Of a stretch of 64,000 nucleotides of DNA, positions 31,889 through 42,499 are shown one piece after another (within the stretch, counting starts at the first letter, position 1; each line of letters starts with the position of its first letter). The position numbers and the translations under genes were made by a program. Source of the DNA: Tetrapyrgos nigripes (taxonomy: Eukaryota > Basidiomycota > Agaricomycetes > Agaricales > Campanellaceae); NCBI GenBank assembly GCA_013368315.1, contig JAACJM010000222.1, positions 1-64,000 on the forward strand, written 5' to 3'. The notes under the pieces were generated by a model. It saw nothing but the letters and a program-made list of their open reading frames with translations, did not search any database and had not been told where the DNA came from.

Positions 31889-32220
31889 TATCAGTGGGTA
31901 AATTGGACAACACAGGATACGTCATTCATATTGAAGGAGGAATCATGATTATCTCAGCATTTGTACCCTATCCTTATATGAAGCCCATTGCACTACCAGG
32001 CACCAGAGTTATCAATATATCAAGATATTATTTGCAAACAATGCAGTTAAAGGAGTATGACTTGATCCAAAAAGAATGGAACAGATTAAATGCATTGTAT
32101 GCATGCATGCTAAAGGAGCTCATCTGGCTATTCCAAAATTACATTTTACTCCACATGCTGAGAACTTTGGAGACAGGATGCACATGGACATTTGGGGACC
32201 AGCATCAGTCAAACTATCAA
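31889..32220 (+). pseudogene. copia GAG-pre-integrase and start of integrase
   Basis: Resumes the copia frame after the Tc1 element (SVGKLDNTGYVIHIEGG). It passes, after a frameshift, through IKCIVCMHAKGAHLAIPK to the first integrase catalytic Asp in MHMDIWGPAS near 32190. It stops at 32220, where the family-1 copy C is inserted. Codons continue at 40236. Confidence 0.7.
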
Positions 32221-32723
32221 TGTCAAGGTCGTCGATACACTTAATAACCACCCAAGTCACACAATACAAGAAAGCCAGTTACAAGAGGATAGATTGATAG
32301 AGAGAGAGAGAGAAAGAAGTAGTAAGCTGACTAGGCTCCACACTGCGTAGTAATAGTATGGAGCGGAGACGAAGTGAACGAACTAAGGAATAGGTTACAA
32401 AGATCACAGGTATATAAGTAAAATATGAACAGATGGGAAAGAGTAAGTAATAATAGACAGTATCATGTGGAAACGTCAAGAGTGAGAGAGTAATGAGTTA
32501 GATATGGATAGATGAAGGTACTGGATCATAAGGAATGATTGACAGTGAGAATATCCATGGAGATAGGAAACGGAGGAAATAAGAGTATGAGTCATAGATC
32601 TATGGAGATGGTAACTGTAGACAGTGATGGGAAATGGTTGATGTTTATGGGGTTAAAGTGGGAAGTAGGTAGTAAAGGGAAAAGAATAGAAAGGAAATGA
32701 ATAGGCGGGGGCGATTCATGACA
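32221..32723 (-). repeat. 3' LTR of copy C (503 bp)
   Basis: In element orientation TGTCATGAATCGCC..CCTTGACA. Preceded by the polypurine tract (aaagagggggtaa, 32724-32736). TATATAA at 32411-32417 lies 27 bp upstream of the predicted RNA start (32384). Confidence 0.93.
32411..32417 (-). promoter_or_regulatory. TATA box in the family-1 LTR
   Basis: TATATA 27 bp upstream of AGTTCGTTCA in element orientation. The same pair occurs in the other LTR of this copy (39924-39930 and 39888-39897) and, as tatacc at 31 bp, in copy B (17191 and 17222). Confidence 0.6.
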
Positions 32724-32744
32724 TTACCCCCTCTTTAAGACGAG

Positions 32745-33541
32745 CTTTCACCGGAGCTCGGCAAGCTGTTTGCCCAGTGTTTCGCCCATTGTTTGCGAAG
32801 TCATCTGTCCACGTCTCCCTGACTCGGCCAGTAGTTCATTAAGTTGTCCCATCCAGTTGTGTAGTTTGTAGTACTCCACCTAGGATCGTTCCAGTCTGTT
32901 AAGTCCCCCCACTCTGTCGTGTTGGTTGCAGTACCCCAGCCTGCTCCATCCCATCCATCGTTGTTATCATGTTGTAGGGTGATATGTGCGCCCCATACGC
33001 TGCCGTCTCCCCATCCCAGGTTCCCTCTGTGTTCTGCTCGTAGGGATGTCCACTGAACTACACATCTAGCTCAATGTCCTCTGCCCAGTCTACATCGCCC
33101 TGGTCCATCCTCTCCTCCCCACATGCAGCGTTGGCATCCGTTGTGAGGTCCTTGGTGCTGTCTCGAGAGTCGACATTGACGTCCCGAGCGTTTTCCATAG
33201 GTGCAACGTCCTCCGTTGGTTGGGTGTGCGTTATGAGCGATAGTGTCAGTGGAAGAAGTGGTCGACATGATGACGAGAGTGTGGGTGATTGTTGTTGGAA
33301 TGGTAGCGATGGATGGTGTTCTGTAGCTTCTCCGTTGTGGAGAGGGATCTTTTATAGTTGTTGGTTTGTATGGTGTAGAGGTTGAACGAACGGTCAGGTT
33401 ATCATTTGGAGACGGGTTTGACAGTAGATGCCGTTAACGAGGGAATGCGATCAACGAATGATGACAAAACTCTGAGTTCGATTGCCGAGTGGGGTGGGAA
33501 GGAGGGCATAGAATACCAGCGGTTCGTAACAGTGTTTCTCC
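32745..33541 (-). other. Extra segment between pol and the 3' LTR of copy C
   Basis: In copy B pol ends 11 bp from the 3' LTR. Here about 0.8 kb intervenes. It is bounded by two versions of the same pol-end motif: gcttcaagcgaaagcacaac near 33545-33565 and ctccggtgaaagctcg near 32741-32757. The second corresponds to the pol-end sequence of copy B (about 23586-23612). Shortly after pol the minus strand reads TGTTACGAACCGC, an LTR-like start. Near 33350-33357 it has actataaaagatc, a TATA box, followed by a short ORF at 33268. This looks like an LTR/leader fragment of another element captured by recombination. Confidence 0.5.
33071..33268 (-). CDS. Small Cys-rich ORF in the extra segment of copy C
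   Basis: 65 codons, starting about 85 bp below a TATA box (ctataaaag). It has RCTYGKRSGRQCRL and GPHNGCQRCMWGG, giving five closely spaced Cys with His. In an overlapping frame an acidic ORF (MENARDVNVDSRDS..) runs to 33060. Either could be the first codons of another retroelement's gag. I do not recognise a domain, and coding status is uncertain. Confidence 0.3.
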   Translation of the reverse strand: MSTTSSTDTIAHNAHPTNGGRCTYGKRSGRQCRLSRQHQGPHNGCQRCMWGGEDGPGRCRLGRGH

Positions 33542-36500
33542 TCAGAGTTGTGCTTTCGCTTGAAGCACACGAGTACTTCGCCATATATCTTCTATGGTGA
33601 TTCCTAGTGAACGTACCGTTGTTCCAGGGCGTATCAGGTTTTTTGGTCGATACGCATTTGGATGCTGTTGGTGGAAGGTTTCGATCATTTCCTTCACCTT
33701 CGTCAATCCTGATGCCGGTTCCCATGAATTCTCTGAGTCAGCATAGTCTAACCATTTGACAAGGTATTGTACTCCCCGGCGGTTTCTCATTGGTTTTGAG
33801 TCTAGAATTGCTTCCACATCGTATTCATTGTCTTCGGGAAGTAATTCTGCTGGTTCCCCTGGGTAATTCACTCCGTGAGCTTCGGTTTCTTTGTAAGGCG
33901 ATAGGAGTGAAGCGTGGAACACTGGATGAATGCGCCAAGTATTCGGTAATTTGAGTCGGTAATTGACTTCACTAATAACGTCAATGATTTTGAACGGTCC
34001 GTGACGACGATTTGCCAACTTAGCTTTCGGCCTCGTTGTCTTCAGATTTTTCCCGTCTAGCAACACTTTGTCCCCAACTTTAAACTTCATCCCTTCGTTC
34101 GTATAGTCCTTGTTTTGTTCTTTCATCAGTTCTGCCACTGTCACCAGACTTGCTTTTAGTTCCTCTCGGAGAGTATCTAAGTTCTGGAGGCGTTCTTCGA
34201 CCTTTGGTACGTGTGAAGTCGGATTGATGGAAGGGAAGAGTCGGGGTAGATATCCATGGAGCAGTTCGAACGGCGATTTCCCAGTTGCCGAATGGACTCG
34301 GGTATTGTGGCAGAATTCGGTGTAAGGTAGGTATTTAACCCAATCGTCTTGGCGATAGTTACAGAAGGTTCGAAGATACTGTTCGAGTTCTTGATTGAAC
34401 CTCTCTGTCTCACCATCTGTTTGTGGATGATAAGCTGTACTGAGTGCCGAGGTGATACCTAACTTAGCATATATTCCTTTCATCACTTGGCTTGCGAATT
34501 GAGGTCCGCAGTCAGATATCATCTTGTCCCACAACCCGTATCGTCACCAGGTGTTGTTGAATAATAGGTCAATTGTTCCGTTGCTATCGATATCCTTTCT
34601 GCATGGAGAAATGACAACTGTTTTTGTTGAACGATCAACTGTGACGTGAATTGCATTAAAGCCGTCACATTCTGGCAGATCCGTGATGAAGTCGGTTGTA
34701 ATTGTGCCAAAGGGCCGTTCTGGTACCTCGTTCAGAATCAGTGGTACATGCATCGGGTGGTTATTTGCCTTGGTCAACTGACAGGTAGCACATCCTTCGA
34801 CGTAGTTACAAACAAATACTGACATACCAGGCCACCAGAATTCTCTACTGACGAGTTCGTACATTTTGAATCGTCCCGGATGTCCTGCAGTAAGGCTGTC
34901 GTGATGCATTTTAACAATGTCTCGTCTGAGTTGTTGGTCGTTTGGGACGTAGATCTTCCCTCGAAACAGGACGATTCTGTCTTCGTAATTCCATTCCTGT
35001 AGATTTTTTGCCAACGCGCGTGGTCCGTTGTTAAAGATGGTTTGTAACGCACTTACAACTTCAGCATCCTTTTTCGGACATTCCTTAATCCGCCTTTTCA
35101 ATTCTGTATCCCCCATTGCAGTTACCGTTCCTGGCCTCGTCGCTCGAATCCTGAAGAACCTGGGGTCAAGCAAGACCCTATCTTTGTTGTCATTCTCGAC
35201 CCCCTCTTTATGGTCTGATCTCCGAGAGAGTGGGTCACTTCGGTTCAGGTTCCCGGGTTTGTGAGTGAGCGTAAAATCGAATCTGGTCAGAAACAGGGCC
35301 ATTCTTGCTTGTCGTCAGCTAAGTTTCTGAGCGGTGGTGAAGTATCTAAGGTTGTCGTGATCGGTTAAGATTTCGATGGTATGTGGTCCGCCCTCCAGGT
35401 AATGTCGCCAGGCTTCAAGTCCGCGTATGATCGCTAACAATTCTTTATTGTGAATGTCGTAATTCCGTTCGGTTTCGGATAAAGCTTTTGACAGGTAGGC
35501 TACCAGATGCCATTTATCATCTGGTCCTTGTTGTTGCAGGATACCTCCTGTAGCGTAGTCTGACGCATCAACTTCTACTCAGTATGGTTTAGAATGATCA
35601 GGCATGAGGAGGACTGGTGAAGTCGTAAACGTATCTTTGAGTGCTTGGAAAGCCTTTTGAGCTTCCTCGGACCATTCCCATGGGTGCTCCTTTTTTGTGA
35701 GATTGAACAGTGGTCGTGCGATTTTTGAGAAATCACGTATGAAACGATGGTAAAAGTTTCCGAAGCCAAGGAATGATTGTACGTCTTTGATGTTGCGTGG
35801 GGTTGGCCATTTGGTCACGCCTTCCACCTTGACTGGGTCCATGGCCAGCGTATTGTGTGAAACGATAAGGCCGAGGAATTCCACTGAATCGGTTTCGAAA
35901 GTGCATTTCTCCGGTTTAGCGTACAGATCGTTATCCTGGAGTCGTGCGAGTACTTGTTTTACCATGTATCGGTGTTCTTCTAGTGATTCCGTGAATATGA
36001 GAATATTGTCCATATAAATCACGACTTTTCCAGAGTCGATTAGGTCCTTGAATAGAGTGTTCATCATTGCTTGGAACGTGGCTGGAGAATTCATAAGCCT
36101 GAAGAACATCACTGTTGGTTCAAAGAGACCGCGATTGGTTTTAAACGCTGCTTTCCATTCATCTCCCTTTTTGATGCGTATGTTGTTATATCCCCATCTG
36201 AGGTCGATTTTGGAAAACATCCGTGCTCCCTTTAGTTTGTCTACGAGTTCCGATATGAGCGGTAGGGGGTATTCGTTTTTGATGGTCCCTCTGTTTAAGG
36301 CGCGATAGTCCTGTACTGGTCATAGCTTTCTGTCTTTCTTTTTTACAAAGAAGAAAGGACTTGCCATAGGAGACTTCGACGGTCTTATATATCCCTTCTC
36401 TAAGTTTTCCTTGATGAATTCGTCGAGTTCCTTTTGTTCATTTGGGGATAAAGGGTACGTTTTGCAGGGGCGTGGTTCAAAGTCCGGTTTTAGTTCGATA

Positions 36501-37549
36501 GCATGATCCCATTCGCCACGTTTCGGTAATCGTTCTGAGGTTTGTTTGTCAAAGACTCGTAAGAACTGATGATATTGTGAAGGAATCTTATCTTTAAGAG
36601 GTATATTGATCTGAGTGTTCTGGGCTGCCTCTGCAAGTTCTTGTGCCTTTGTGAACCCTGCACGGATATTTAGGTTTGGTGTTCCTGATTTTTCCTCGTC
36701 TACTCTTTCCTCGTTCCCCAACAGTTCTTCCATTGCGTCTTGTTCCCATTGTTCTGGGATAGTATCTCTCCCACAATCGTCTTCCGTAAAGATCGCCGTT
36801 AACTCCGAACTTCGATGGAAGGATCGAATAGGAATCTGACGACGTCGCCCTGCGATTTTTGACTGGGCAACTGGTTTGAATTGTCCAATTGGTTCCAACC
36901 ATTTGACTTGGTAATCTTTGTGATGGGTTCTTGGATCAACGACTGCGGATTTCAAAGGTTTCGTTTTAGTTTTCAAATGGAGAATAGGGGGATTCACTAT
37001 GGTACACGTTTCTGGGCATCTGGTCATGCCTATTCGCGCGTCCAACCAGTCTATATCAGGGTTGTGTTCCTCCAACCAGTCGGTACCGAGGATTATATCG
37101 TGATCCCCGATGTCCGTCACGTAGAACTCGGCCTTTTCCTCGTGGTACGCCCTGTTGTCCCGAGAGTAGATACGGAGATTTTGGATGGTGTATTCTCGTA
37201 CCCATCCCATAGTGTTTTCGGAGCCGTCAATGTTTTGTACTGGGAACAGTTTTTCGATAGGAAGAAGGGTGAGTTGATTTTCTTGTGCGAACCGGCTATT
37301 AATGATTATGCCTTCTGCACCGCTGTCTATTAGGGCGTTTGCGTCGATTTTTCTGCCAGTAACCTTGCTGATTAATTCAGTTTTGAGTGTGATTGATGGT
37401 ATCTGTCGGTTACGAGTGATTGCCGACATTCTTAATTCTGAAGGAAAGACTCGCTCACTAGAGGGGTATAACACACTATATCGATTGTTCTTTAACTGTC
37501 CGGTGTACTGTTCTACTCCTACTGACGACGTAGCAGAGGAGTGATTCAA
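33542..37549 (-). pseudogene. pol of copy C: PR-RT-RNaseH-IN-chromodomain, five stops
   Basis: Starts in the -1 frame at the gag stop (37549). Protease has LIDSGAEGIIINSRF near 37320. RT (about 36510-35600) is cut by TGA at 36322-36320 ([11 protein letters not shown]) and has YMDNILIF near 36012. RNase H follows TGA 35581-35579, a stop shared with copy B, and LS*RQARM carries TGG to TGA at 35317-35315. Integrase has a complete HHCC finger (HHDSLTAGH, CATCQLTK) and TTDFITDLP. It also has ISDCGPQF, where R is changed to C, and HPQTDGETERFNQ, with TGA at 34546-34544. GPF and a chromodomain (YDVEAILDSKPMRNR..YLVKWLDYADSENSWEPASG) complete it, ending at 33542. Confidence 0.88.
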
Positions 37550-39061
37550 AAATCCAATTTAGACATAATGTCTTTTAAATAGACGGTCGCTTGTTCCTTT
37601 TCTTCTCCTTCCAATCCTTTAACTCTGTTAACCATGTCGGAAATATCCTTGATTGTGTCTTGAGATGAAGACATCTGAGCTACCGTTACTGGTGGTGAAG
37701 ATGCGGTTTCGGCTGTTCGAACAGCACGAGAGGAAAAGGTTCGGGAAGTGTTTTGAGATGACGTCCTCGGGAATGTCGGACATTCATTGCTCATGTGTCC
37801 AGTTTGTCTACATGCGAAGCATGCTCCTAATTTTCGGAGTCAGTCCCTTTCATCGGGTGTCAGTTTGGGTAATGGAGTGAAAGACGAGTTAGCCCCTGGT
37901 CCCATATTCATAAGTGCATTGACGCTTGCTACCGTTCTTCCCTGAGACAGACCTGGACTACTCTTCGACGTTGAAGTAGTTTTCCAGCGTCCTTGTCTTT
38001 CCCGTTCCTTCAACCATTCTAAATGAAGCTCCACAGCTCTTTCCTTGTACTCCTCGAAGTCATCCCATTTTGGATACGTTCTTCCAACTGCTTCTCGGAG
38101 TTTGGGTGGTAACCCATCCTGATAAAACTCCAACAACGCTGTTTCTCCGAAGTCGGACTCTTCTCCGTATGTATCGAAGATGCTGTTGTAGCTGCTAATA
38201 TCCGTCCCTTTCATTCTAGCAAACTTGATCTTCGTCCTCGCCACATCTTCCGAGGCAAGAGCTTTGAAATCCCTTTTGAATCTATCACGTATCTGTTTCA
38301 AAGTTATCCATCTCCATTTCTCCGGTGTACTCGCCAAGTCCTCATCTTCCTCATCTGCATCTCGTTCTATTAATCTCTGCGTTGCCCAATCTCCTCCTTT
38401 TTCTCCCATGAAGAATGACAGGAATAACGAGACCTGACTTTCCTCGGTAGGATACTTGCTTTTATTCATGCGCAGAGTTGTTAAATAGGGCCAACCATCG
38501 TTTCGCCTCGCTACGTTCTCCATTGAAGGCGTCTGGTTTCCTCCCTCGTTCAGAAGTTCCGTTCGACCCGATAGGAGGTGTATCAGCCATGACTGAGTCG
38601 TTTGGATCTGATGGATTTGGAGAAGGAGGTGTAGGAGGTTGACGAGGGGCTACAGATGGTCCTTCGGCAGATGGAATGGTGGGCGAAGAAGGAGGGGGAG
38701 TGGTGTTGTCTGGTTCTGATGGGTTATTGGGAGGGGTTTCTGGTACTGGGTTAGATTCGGAGGGTTGGTTGGTAGGTGTAGAGGTTCCTTGGCCTGATTC
38801 GGTTTTAGGTTTTCGATGTGCTTTTTGAATTGCAAGTTCTTGGAGCTGGGTTATAACGTGTAACCAACTCGGGAGTTCTTCGGTAGTAAGTCGTTGAGTG
38901 TTATATCTGTTCAGGCACAGTTATGTGGTGCACGGAACCCAAGGATTGTCACCGTTCTCAGGGATATAGGAGGCGTCTCAGAATGATGCAGGATGGAATA
39001 CGTGTGGTCGGTCGGCACAGTGAAGGTTCGGGTCTGCAGATGCAGATCGTCGACCGGTCAT
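37546..39061 (-). pseudogene. gag of copy C
   Basis: The ATG at 39061 lies 14 nt after ORF0. The N-terminal CADRPHVFHP segment is followed by TGA (in ASF*DAS) and TAA near 38924, then LCLNRYNTQRL and a long Pro/Thr/Ser-rich linker. The gag domain (PDAFNGERSEAKRW) follows. A 1-nt deletion near 38480 shifts into the frame that continues LFLSFFMGEKGGDWATQ..FETALLEFYQDGLPPKLREAVG. TGA at 37842-37840 replaces Arg before the zinc knuckle (CFACRQTGHMSNEC, CCHC complete), and the natural stop is TGA 37548-37546. The protein would form the particle; the knuckle binds RNA. Confidence 0.78.
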
Positions 39062-39075
39062 ACACTAATTCTTCT

Positions 39076-39489
39076 TTAAGAAAGGTAATTGGGTCCTAGG
39101 ATAAAGGAGGACGGTAGACCGTAGTCGGGGGAAGGTGATGATGGAGAGTAGTCGATGTTTTCTCTGAAGAATAGAGGTCCCCTAATCTGAACCACAGTTT
39201 CTCCTGTATCGAAGTCCTCTTTCACTGTTATGTATGAAAATGTTGAGAGGATTACGTCACCTATGGTAAGTTTCCACACCCAACATCTTGTGCAGACGAA
39301 ATGTCGGTCGAAGCTCCAAGGGTTCGCTCGTATGTTTCTTCTGTGGGAGACCCAGTATTCGGTGTGCAAGATGTAGGAAGGGAGGGGAAATGGAACCCGT
39401 TCGTATTCACGAGGGGTTACAGCGGGTTTGAAACGAATTCGGGGACGTGGGGTAGACAGAGTGAAAAGGTTTTTTTTTTTGGATTTCAA
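39076..39489 (-). CDS. ORF0 of copy C, conserved leader protein
   Basis: 137 codons, uninterrupted, ending 14 nt upstream of the gag ATG. It shares HFVCTR.WVWKL, GDV.LSTFS.ITVKEDF.TGETVVQI.GPLF and the C-terminal LGPNYLS with copy A. The N-terminus has a Lys-rich start and Pro/Arg repeats (STPRPRIR). It has no recognisable motif. Its short distance to gag would suit reinitiation or leaky scanning. It stays open although gag and pol in this copy are damaged. Confidence 0.6.
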   Translation of the reverse strand: MKSKKKNLFTLSTPRPRIRFKPAVTPREYERVPFPLPSYILHTEYWVSHRRNIRANPWSFDRHFVCTRCWVWKLTIGDVILSTFSYITVKEDFDTGETVVQIRGPLFFRENIDYSPSSPSPDYGLPSSFILGPNYLS

Positions 39490-39721
39490 TTACAGAACCA
39501 GTCGACCACCTTACTCGGGTTAGCGAGTCTGGTATTACGTCTCGAGACTGTGTAGACGGGGGATGACCTCGTGTAACTGCTCCTTGAGCGGTTCACGCCT
39601 GCCAACCTGTGAGGCTCCTCACACAGGGTAGAGTTGCTGGGCTTCTGCAGCACCGTAGGGGAAGGATAGGATAATAGGAAGGTTCAATACGATGGGAGGA
39701 TTTGTGAGGTGGGTGTATGGG

Positions 39722-39731
39722 AGTTCGTTCA
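39722..39731 (-). promoter_or_regulatory. Self-complementary primer-binding site of copy C
   Basis: TGAACGAACT in element orientation, 2 nt inside the 5' LTR. It is perfectly complementary to AGTTCGTTCA at 39897-39888 of the same LTR. Confidence 0.65.
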
Positions 39732-39733
39732 AG

Positions 39734-40235
39734 TGTCAAGGTCGTCGATACACTGAATAACCACCCAAGTCACACAATACGAGAAAGCCAGTTACAAGAG
39801 GATAGATTGATAGAGAGAGAGAGAGAAAGAAGTAGTAAGCTGACTAGGCTCTACACTGCGTAGTAATAGTACGGAGCGGAGACGAAGTGAACGAACTAAG
39901 GAATAGGTTACAAAGATCACAGGTATATAAGTAAAATATGAACAGATGGGAAAGAGTAAGTAATAATAGACAGTATCATGTGGAAACGTCAAGAGTGAGA
40001 GAGTAATGAGTTAGATATGATAGATGAAGGTACTGGATCATAAGGAATGATTGACAGTGAGAATATCCGTGGAGATAGGAAACGGAGGAAATAAGAGTAT
40101 GAGTCATAGATCTATGGAGATGGTAACTGTAGACGGTGATGGGAAATGGTTGATGTTTATGGGGTTAAAGTGGGAAGTAGGTAGTAAAGGGAAAAGAATA
40201 GAAAGGAAATGAATAGGCGGGGGCGATTCATGACA
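39734..40235 (-). repeat. 5' LTR of copy C (502 bp)
   Basis: Nearly identical to 32221-32723. Followed by atcaa (TSD) and the resumed copia integrase. Confidence 0.93.
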
Positions 40236-40800
40236 ATCAATCATCAGGAGTATTCACTCATGCTCATTGACGATGCCACATGTTGTCTAGAAACCCCTCT
40301 ACTGCACTCCAAAGATGAATCATTTACCAAATACATCATCTTCCAGACCACCCTCAGACCCAATACAACATTATCATCAAAATTCTTCAGTCAGATCAAG
40401 GAGGAGAATTTCTAGGAGAATTTATGAAGTATTTGGAAGGAAAGGGAAAGTTCATGACACCCCAGAACAGAACAGTATTGCAGAATGAAGACATCACACA
40501 CTTCTCAACACCATCAGAGCTATGCTCATCTCATCAGGCTTACTGAAATGGCAATATGCAACATACATCTGGAATTGTACCCTGCACAAAGCTATCAACA
40601 TGAAGACTCCTTATGAGAAACAATTCAGAACTATCCCAGATATCTCTGATCTTCACCCATTCAGCTCTATCATTTATATCAAACGCACTCTGAAACTGAA
40701 TAAATTGGATGATCAAGCAGTTGAAGGACATTGGTTAGGACTGGAAGAAATACATCACTGTTGAACAAAACATCCAATTCACTAATGAACTGATCCAACT
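40236..40800 (+). pseudogene. copia integrase, continued
   Basis: Continues directly from 32220 (aaactatcaa then tcatcagg, one atcaa removed) as HQEYSLMLIDDATC. It then has LRSDQGGEF near 40390 with the second catalytic Asp and TPEQNSIAE near 40462 with the Glu. A TGA at about 40486 follows AE where Arg is expected, then RHHTLLNTIRAMLISSGL. Two frameshifts separate these motifs. Confidence 0.7.
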
Positions 40801-41038
40801 CAGTGAGGAGGAGGATAATGACTTCATCAATTTGGAACAGAAGGTCCCTGAGTCAGATACAGTTGATCCCATCATTGAAATTACTGAACCCATCACACCC
40901 AAGATTATCATTCCACCTGAAATCGTCACAGGTAGAAGACCTATCACCAGATCTATGACAAAGAAGACAGGAGGAGTAGAATCTGCCAACTTGCTTACTG
41001 CTAGTCTTGCTTAGATTACATCTGAACTTGAGGCTTAC

Positions 41039-41186
41039 TGTCATGAAGTGCATGTGCTTATATATGCCAAATGTCATGATTAGGCCAGTACCACTAACCA
41101 CTATGCCAAAAGGGTGATATGTCCAGCTTGGCTGGACTATTGGACTGGTGTATATAAGCACATACCATGGCATGCACTTCATGACA
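41039..41186. mobile_element. 148-bp MITE
   Basis: Starts TGTCATGAAGTGCATG and ends with its exact inverse (CATGCACTTCATGACA), a 16-bp perfect TIR. Similarity extends inward (tgcttatata on both sides). It is flanked by the 5-bp duplication cttac (41034-41038 and 41187-41191). It sits between the copia linker and the RT start. TG..CA ends and a 5-bp TSD are also compatible with a very small LTR-type sequence, but the full inverted symmetry favours a MITE. Confidence 0.8.
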
Positions 41187-41191
41187 CTTAC

Positions 41192-42160
41192 AACAACAAC
41201 CAGATTGGCCCAAATGGAAAGAAGCTATAGAAGAGGAAATGAGAAGGCATAAAGAACAAGGAACATTCATTCCAGTTTATGCACCATCAAATGCCAATAT
41301 TCTCACTGGAAAATGGGTTTATAGGATGAAGAAGGACAAACATGGAAAGGTCAAAGAACATTGAGCACAACTTGTTGTGCATGGATACAATCAAATCCCC
41401 AAAGTTGACTATTTCCCAGATGAGACATTTGCATCAGTTGCCAAAATGACATCAGGACGCATCATTCTATCCATTGCAGCATATCATAACATGAAGATTC
41501 ACCAAATGGACATCAAATAAGCATACCTTTATGGCAAAACTGATCCCAATGAACATATATTCATGAAACCACCTCCCAGCATTGAGATGGCCAGTGTCAA
41601 ACCTGGTCAAGTACTCTGTCTTTGATTAGCCCTCTACAGACTCAAAAAAGCTGGATGCCATTGGTATCTACAATTCTGCAAAATCATGAAGGAAATTGGA
41701 CTTACACGTTCAAACTTCAATCATGCTGTCTTTTATTAACTTAATCCATTCATCATTCTATTCATTCATGTCGACGACATGACATTGATTACTGAGAAGT
41801 TGAAGAAGAAGTTACTGGATGTTAGGAATCGAGATATGCAGAAACAGATGTCACAACAATCCTATATCAACTCCATCATTGCATGTTACAGATTCACTGA
41901 CACCAAACCTGTCTCTATACCATTCGATCCACATACTTGTTTATCAACATTGCAAAGTCCTACTACTGCTGAAGAAATTGCCCAGATATGTGACAAACCA
42001 TATCAAGAAGCTTTAGGCACTCTACAATATCTATGTCATGCTACACACCCAGATCTCGCTTATCCAGTTTCACAACTTGCCCAATTCACTCATAATCCAG
42101 GCATCACACACTGGAATGCTTTATGACATGTATTCGCTTATCTCAAATTGACAAAGGATC
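41192..42160 (+). pseudogene. copia reverse transcriptase (RVT_2), truncated
   Basis: Recognisable motifs are WPKWKEAIEEEM, TGKWVYRMKKDKHGK, ETFASVAKM, MKIHQMDIK, IFMKPP, LYRLKKAG and the catalytic FIHVDDMTLI near 41765-41790. The C-terminal connection PYQEALGTLQYLCHATHPDLAYPVSQLAQ near 41998-42090 follows. Stops are TGA at about 41363 (EH*AQLV), TAA at about 41518, TGA at about 41623, TAA near 41738 and TGA at 42124. The RNase H domain is absent, and homology fades near 42160. Confidence 0.78.
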
Positions 42161-42494
42161 ATTGGTTGACGTCACACTTGGAGTTTGGGTCCCTCAAAAG
42201 TTTTGAATCCTGGTTGAAAGTTCAGTGAGTGGAATCAAAGTTTGGAAAATGCACCCTGTCACATGTCATGCTCCAAGAGTTCAGAGAAGGCTGAAAATTG
42301 CCTCAAGAGTTCAGAAAGTGTGAAAAAGGCTCAAGAGTTCAGGAAATAATTTTGTCCAGAATTCCTGGGCATACATGTGGGTGGTGCAGTGGCAGTATTA
42401 CCAATTTCTTTCTGGGACATCCACTCATAGTATTTTCAATCTTTTTACAGAATCATAACTGGTTTAACAAAAGGAGTCAATTCCGCATTTTTCT
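42161..42494. other. Unassigned sequence with a triple CTCAAGAGTTCAG repeat
   Basis: ct(c)caagagttcag occurs at about 42271, 42302 and 42330, a tandem spacing of 29-30 bp. The rest (42345-42494) continues across the solo LTR to 44871. No coding potential is seen. Confidence 0.5.
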
Positions 42495-42499
42495 GAGAT

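Larger units (their letters stand above)
32221..40235 (-). mobile_element. Family-1 chromovirus copy C, full length with an extra 3' segment
   Basis: LTRs 32221-32723 and 39734-40235, nearly identical to each other, in a perfect 5-bp TSD atcaa (32216-32220 and 40236-40240). Element order on the minus strand: LTR, PBS, ORF0, gag, pol (-1 frame), an extra segment of about 0.8 kb not present in copy B, polypurine tract, LTR. It is inserted in the copia integrase. It is better preserved than copy B. Its damage comprises one frameshift near 38480 and two stop codons upstream in gag, plus five TGA codons over gag-pol. Confidence 0.93.
27329..42160 (+). mobile_element. Ty1/copia relic, split by a MITE, a Tc1 element, a chromovirus and another insertion
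   Basis: In order: 5' LTR (27329-27663), PBS-like sequence, gag with CCHC knuckle and aspartic protease (27722-30261), GAG-pre-integrase and integrase (31889-32220, continued at 40236) and RT (to about 42160). The frame is restored when the nested elements and one copy of each TSD are removed. Examples are TA at 30260/31889 and atcaa at 32216/40236. RNase H and the 3' LTR are missing, so the right end is truncated near 42160. Multiple TGA codons replace Arg. Confidence 0.8.

Noticed and set aside
42271..42342. Triple 29-30 bp spaced repeat as a CRISPR array
   Set aside because: The repeats are only 13 bp, the context is a eukaryotic transposon region, and the spacers are too short.
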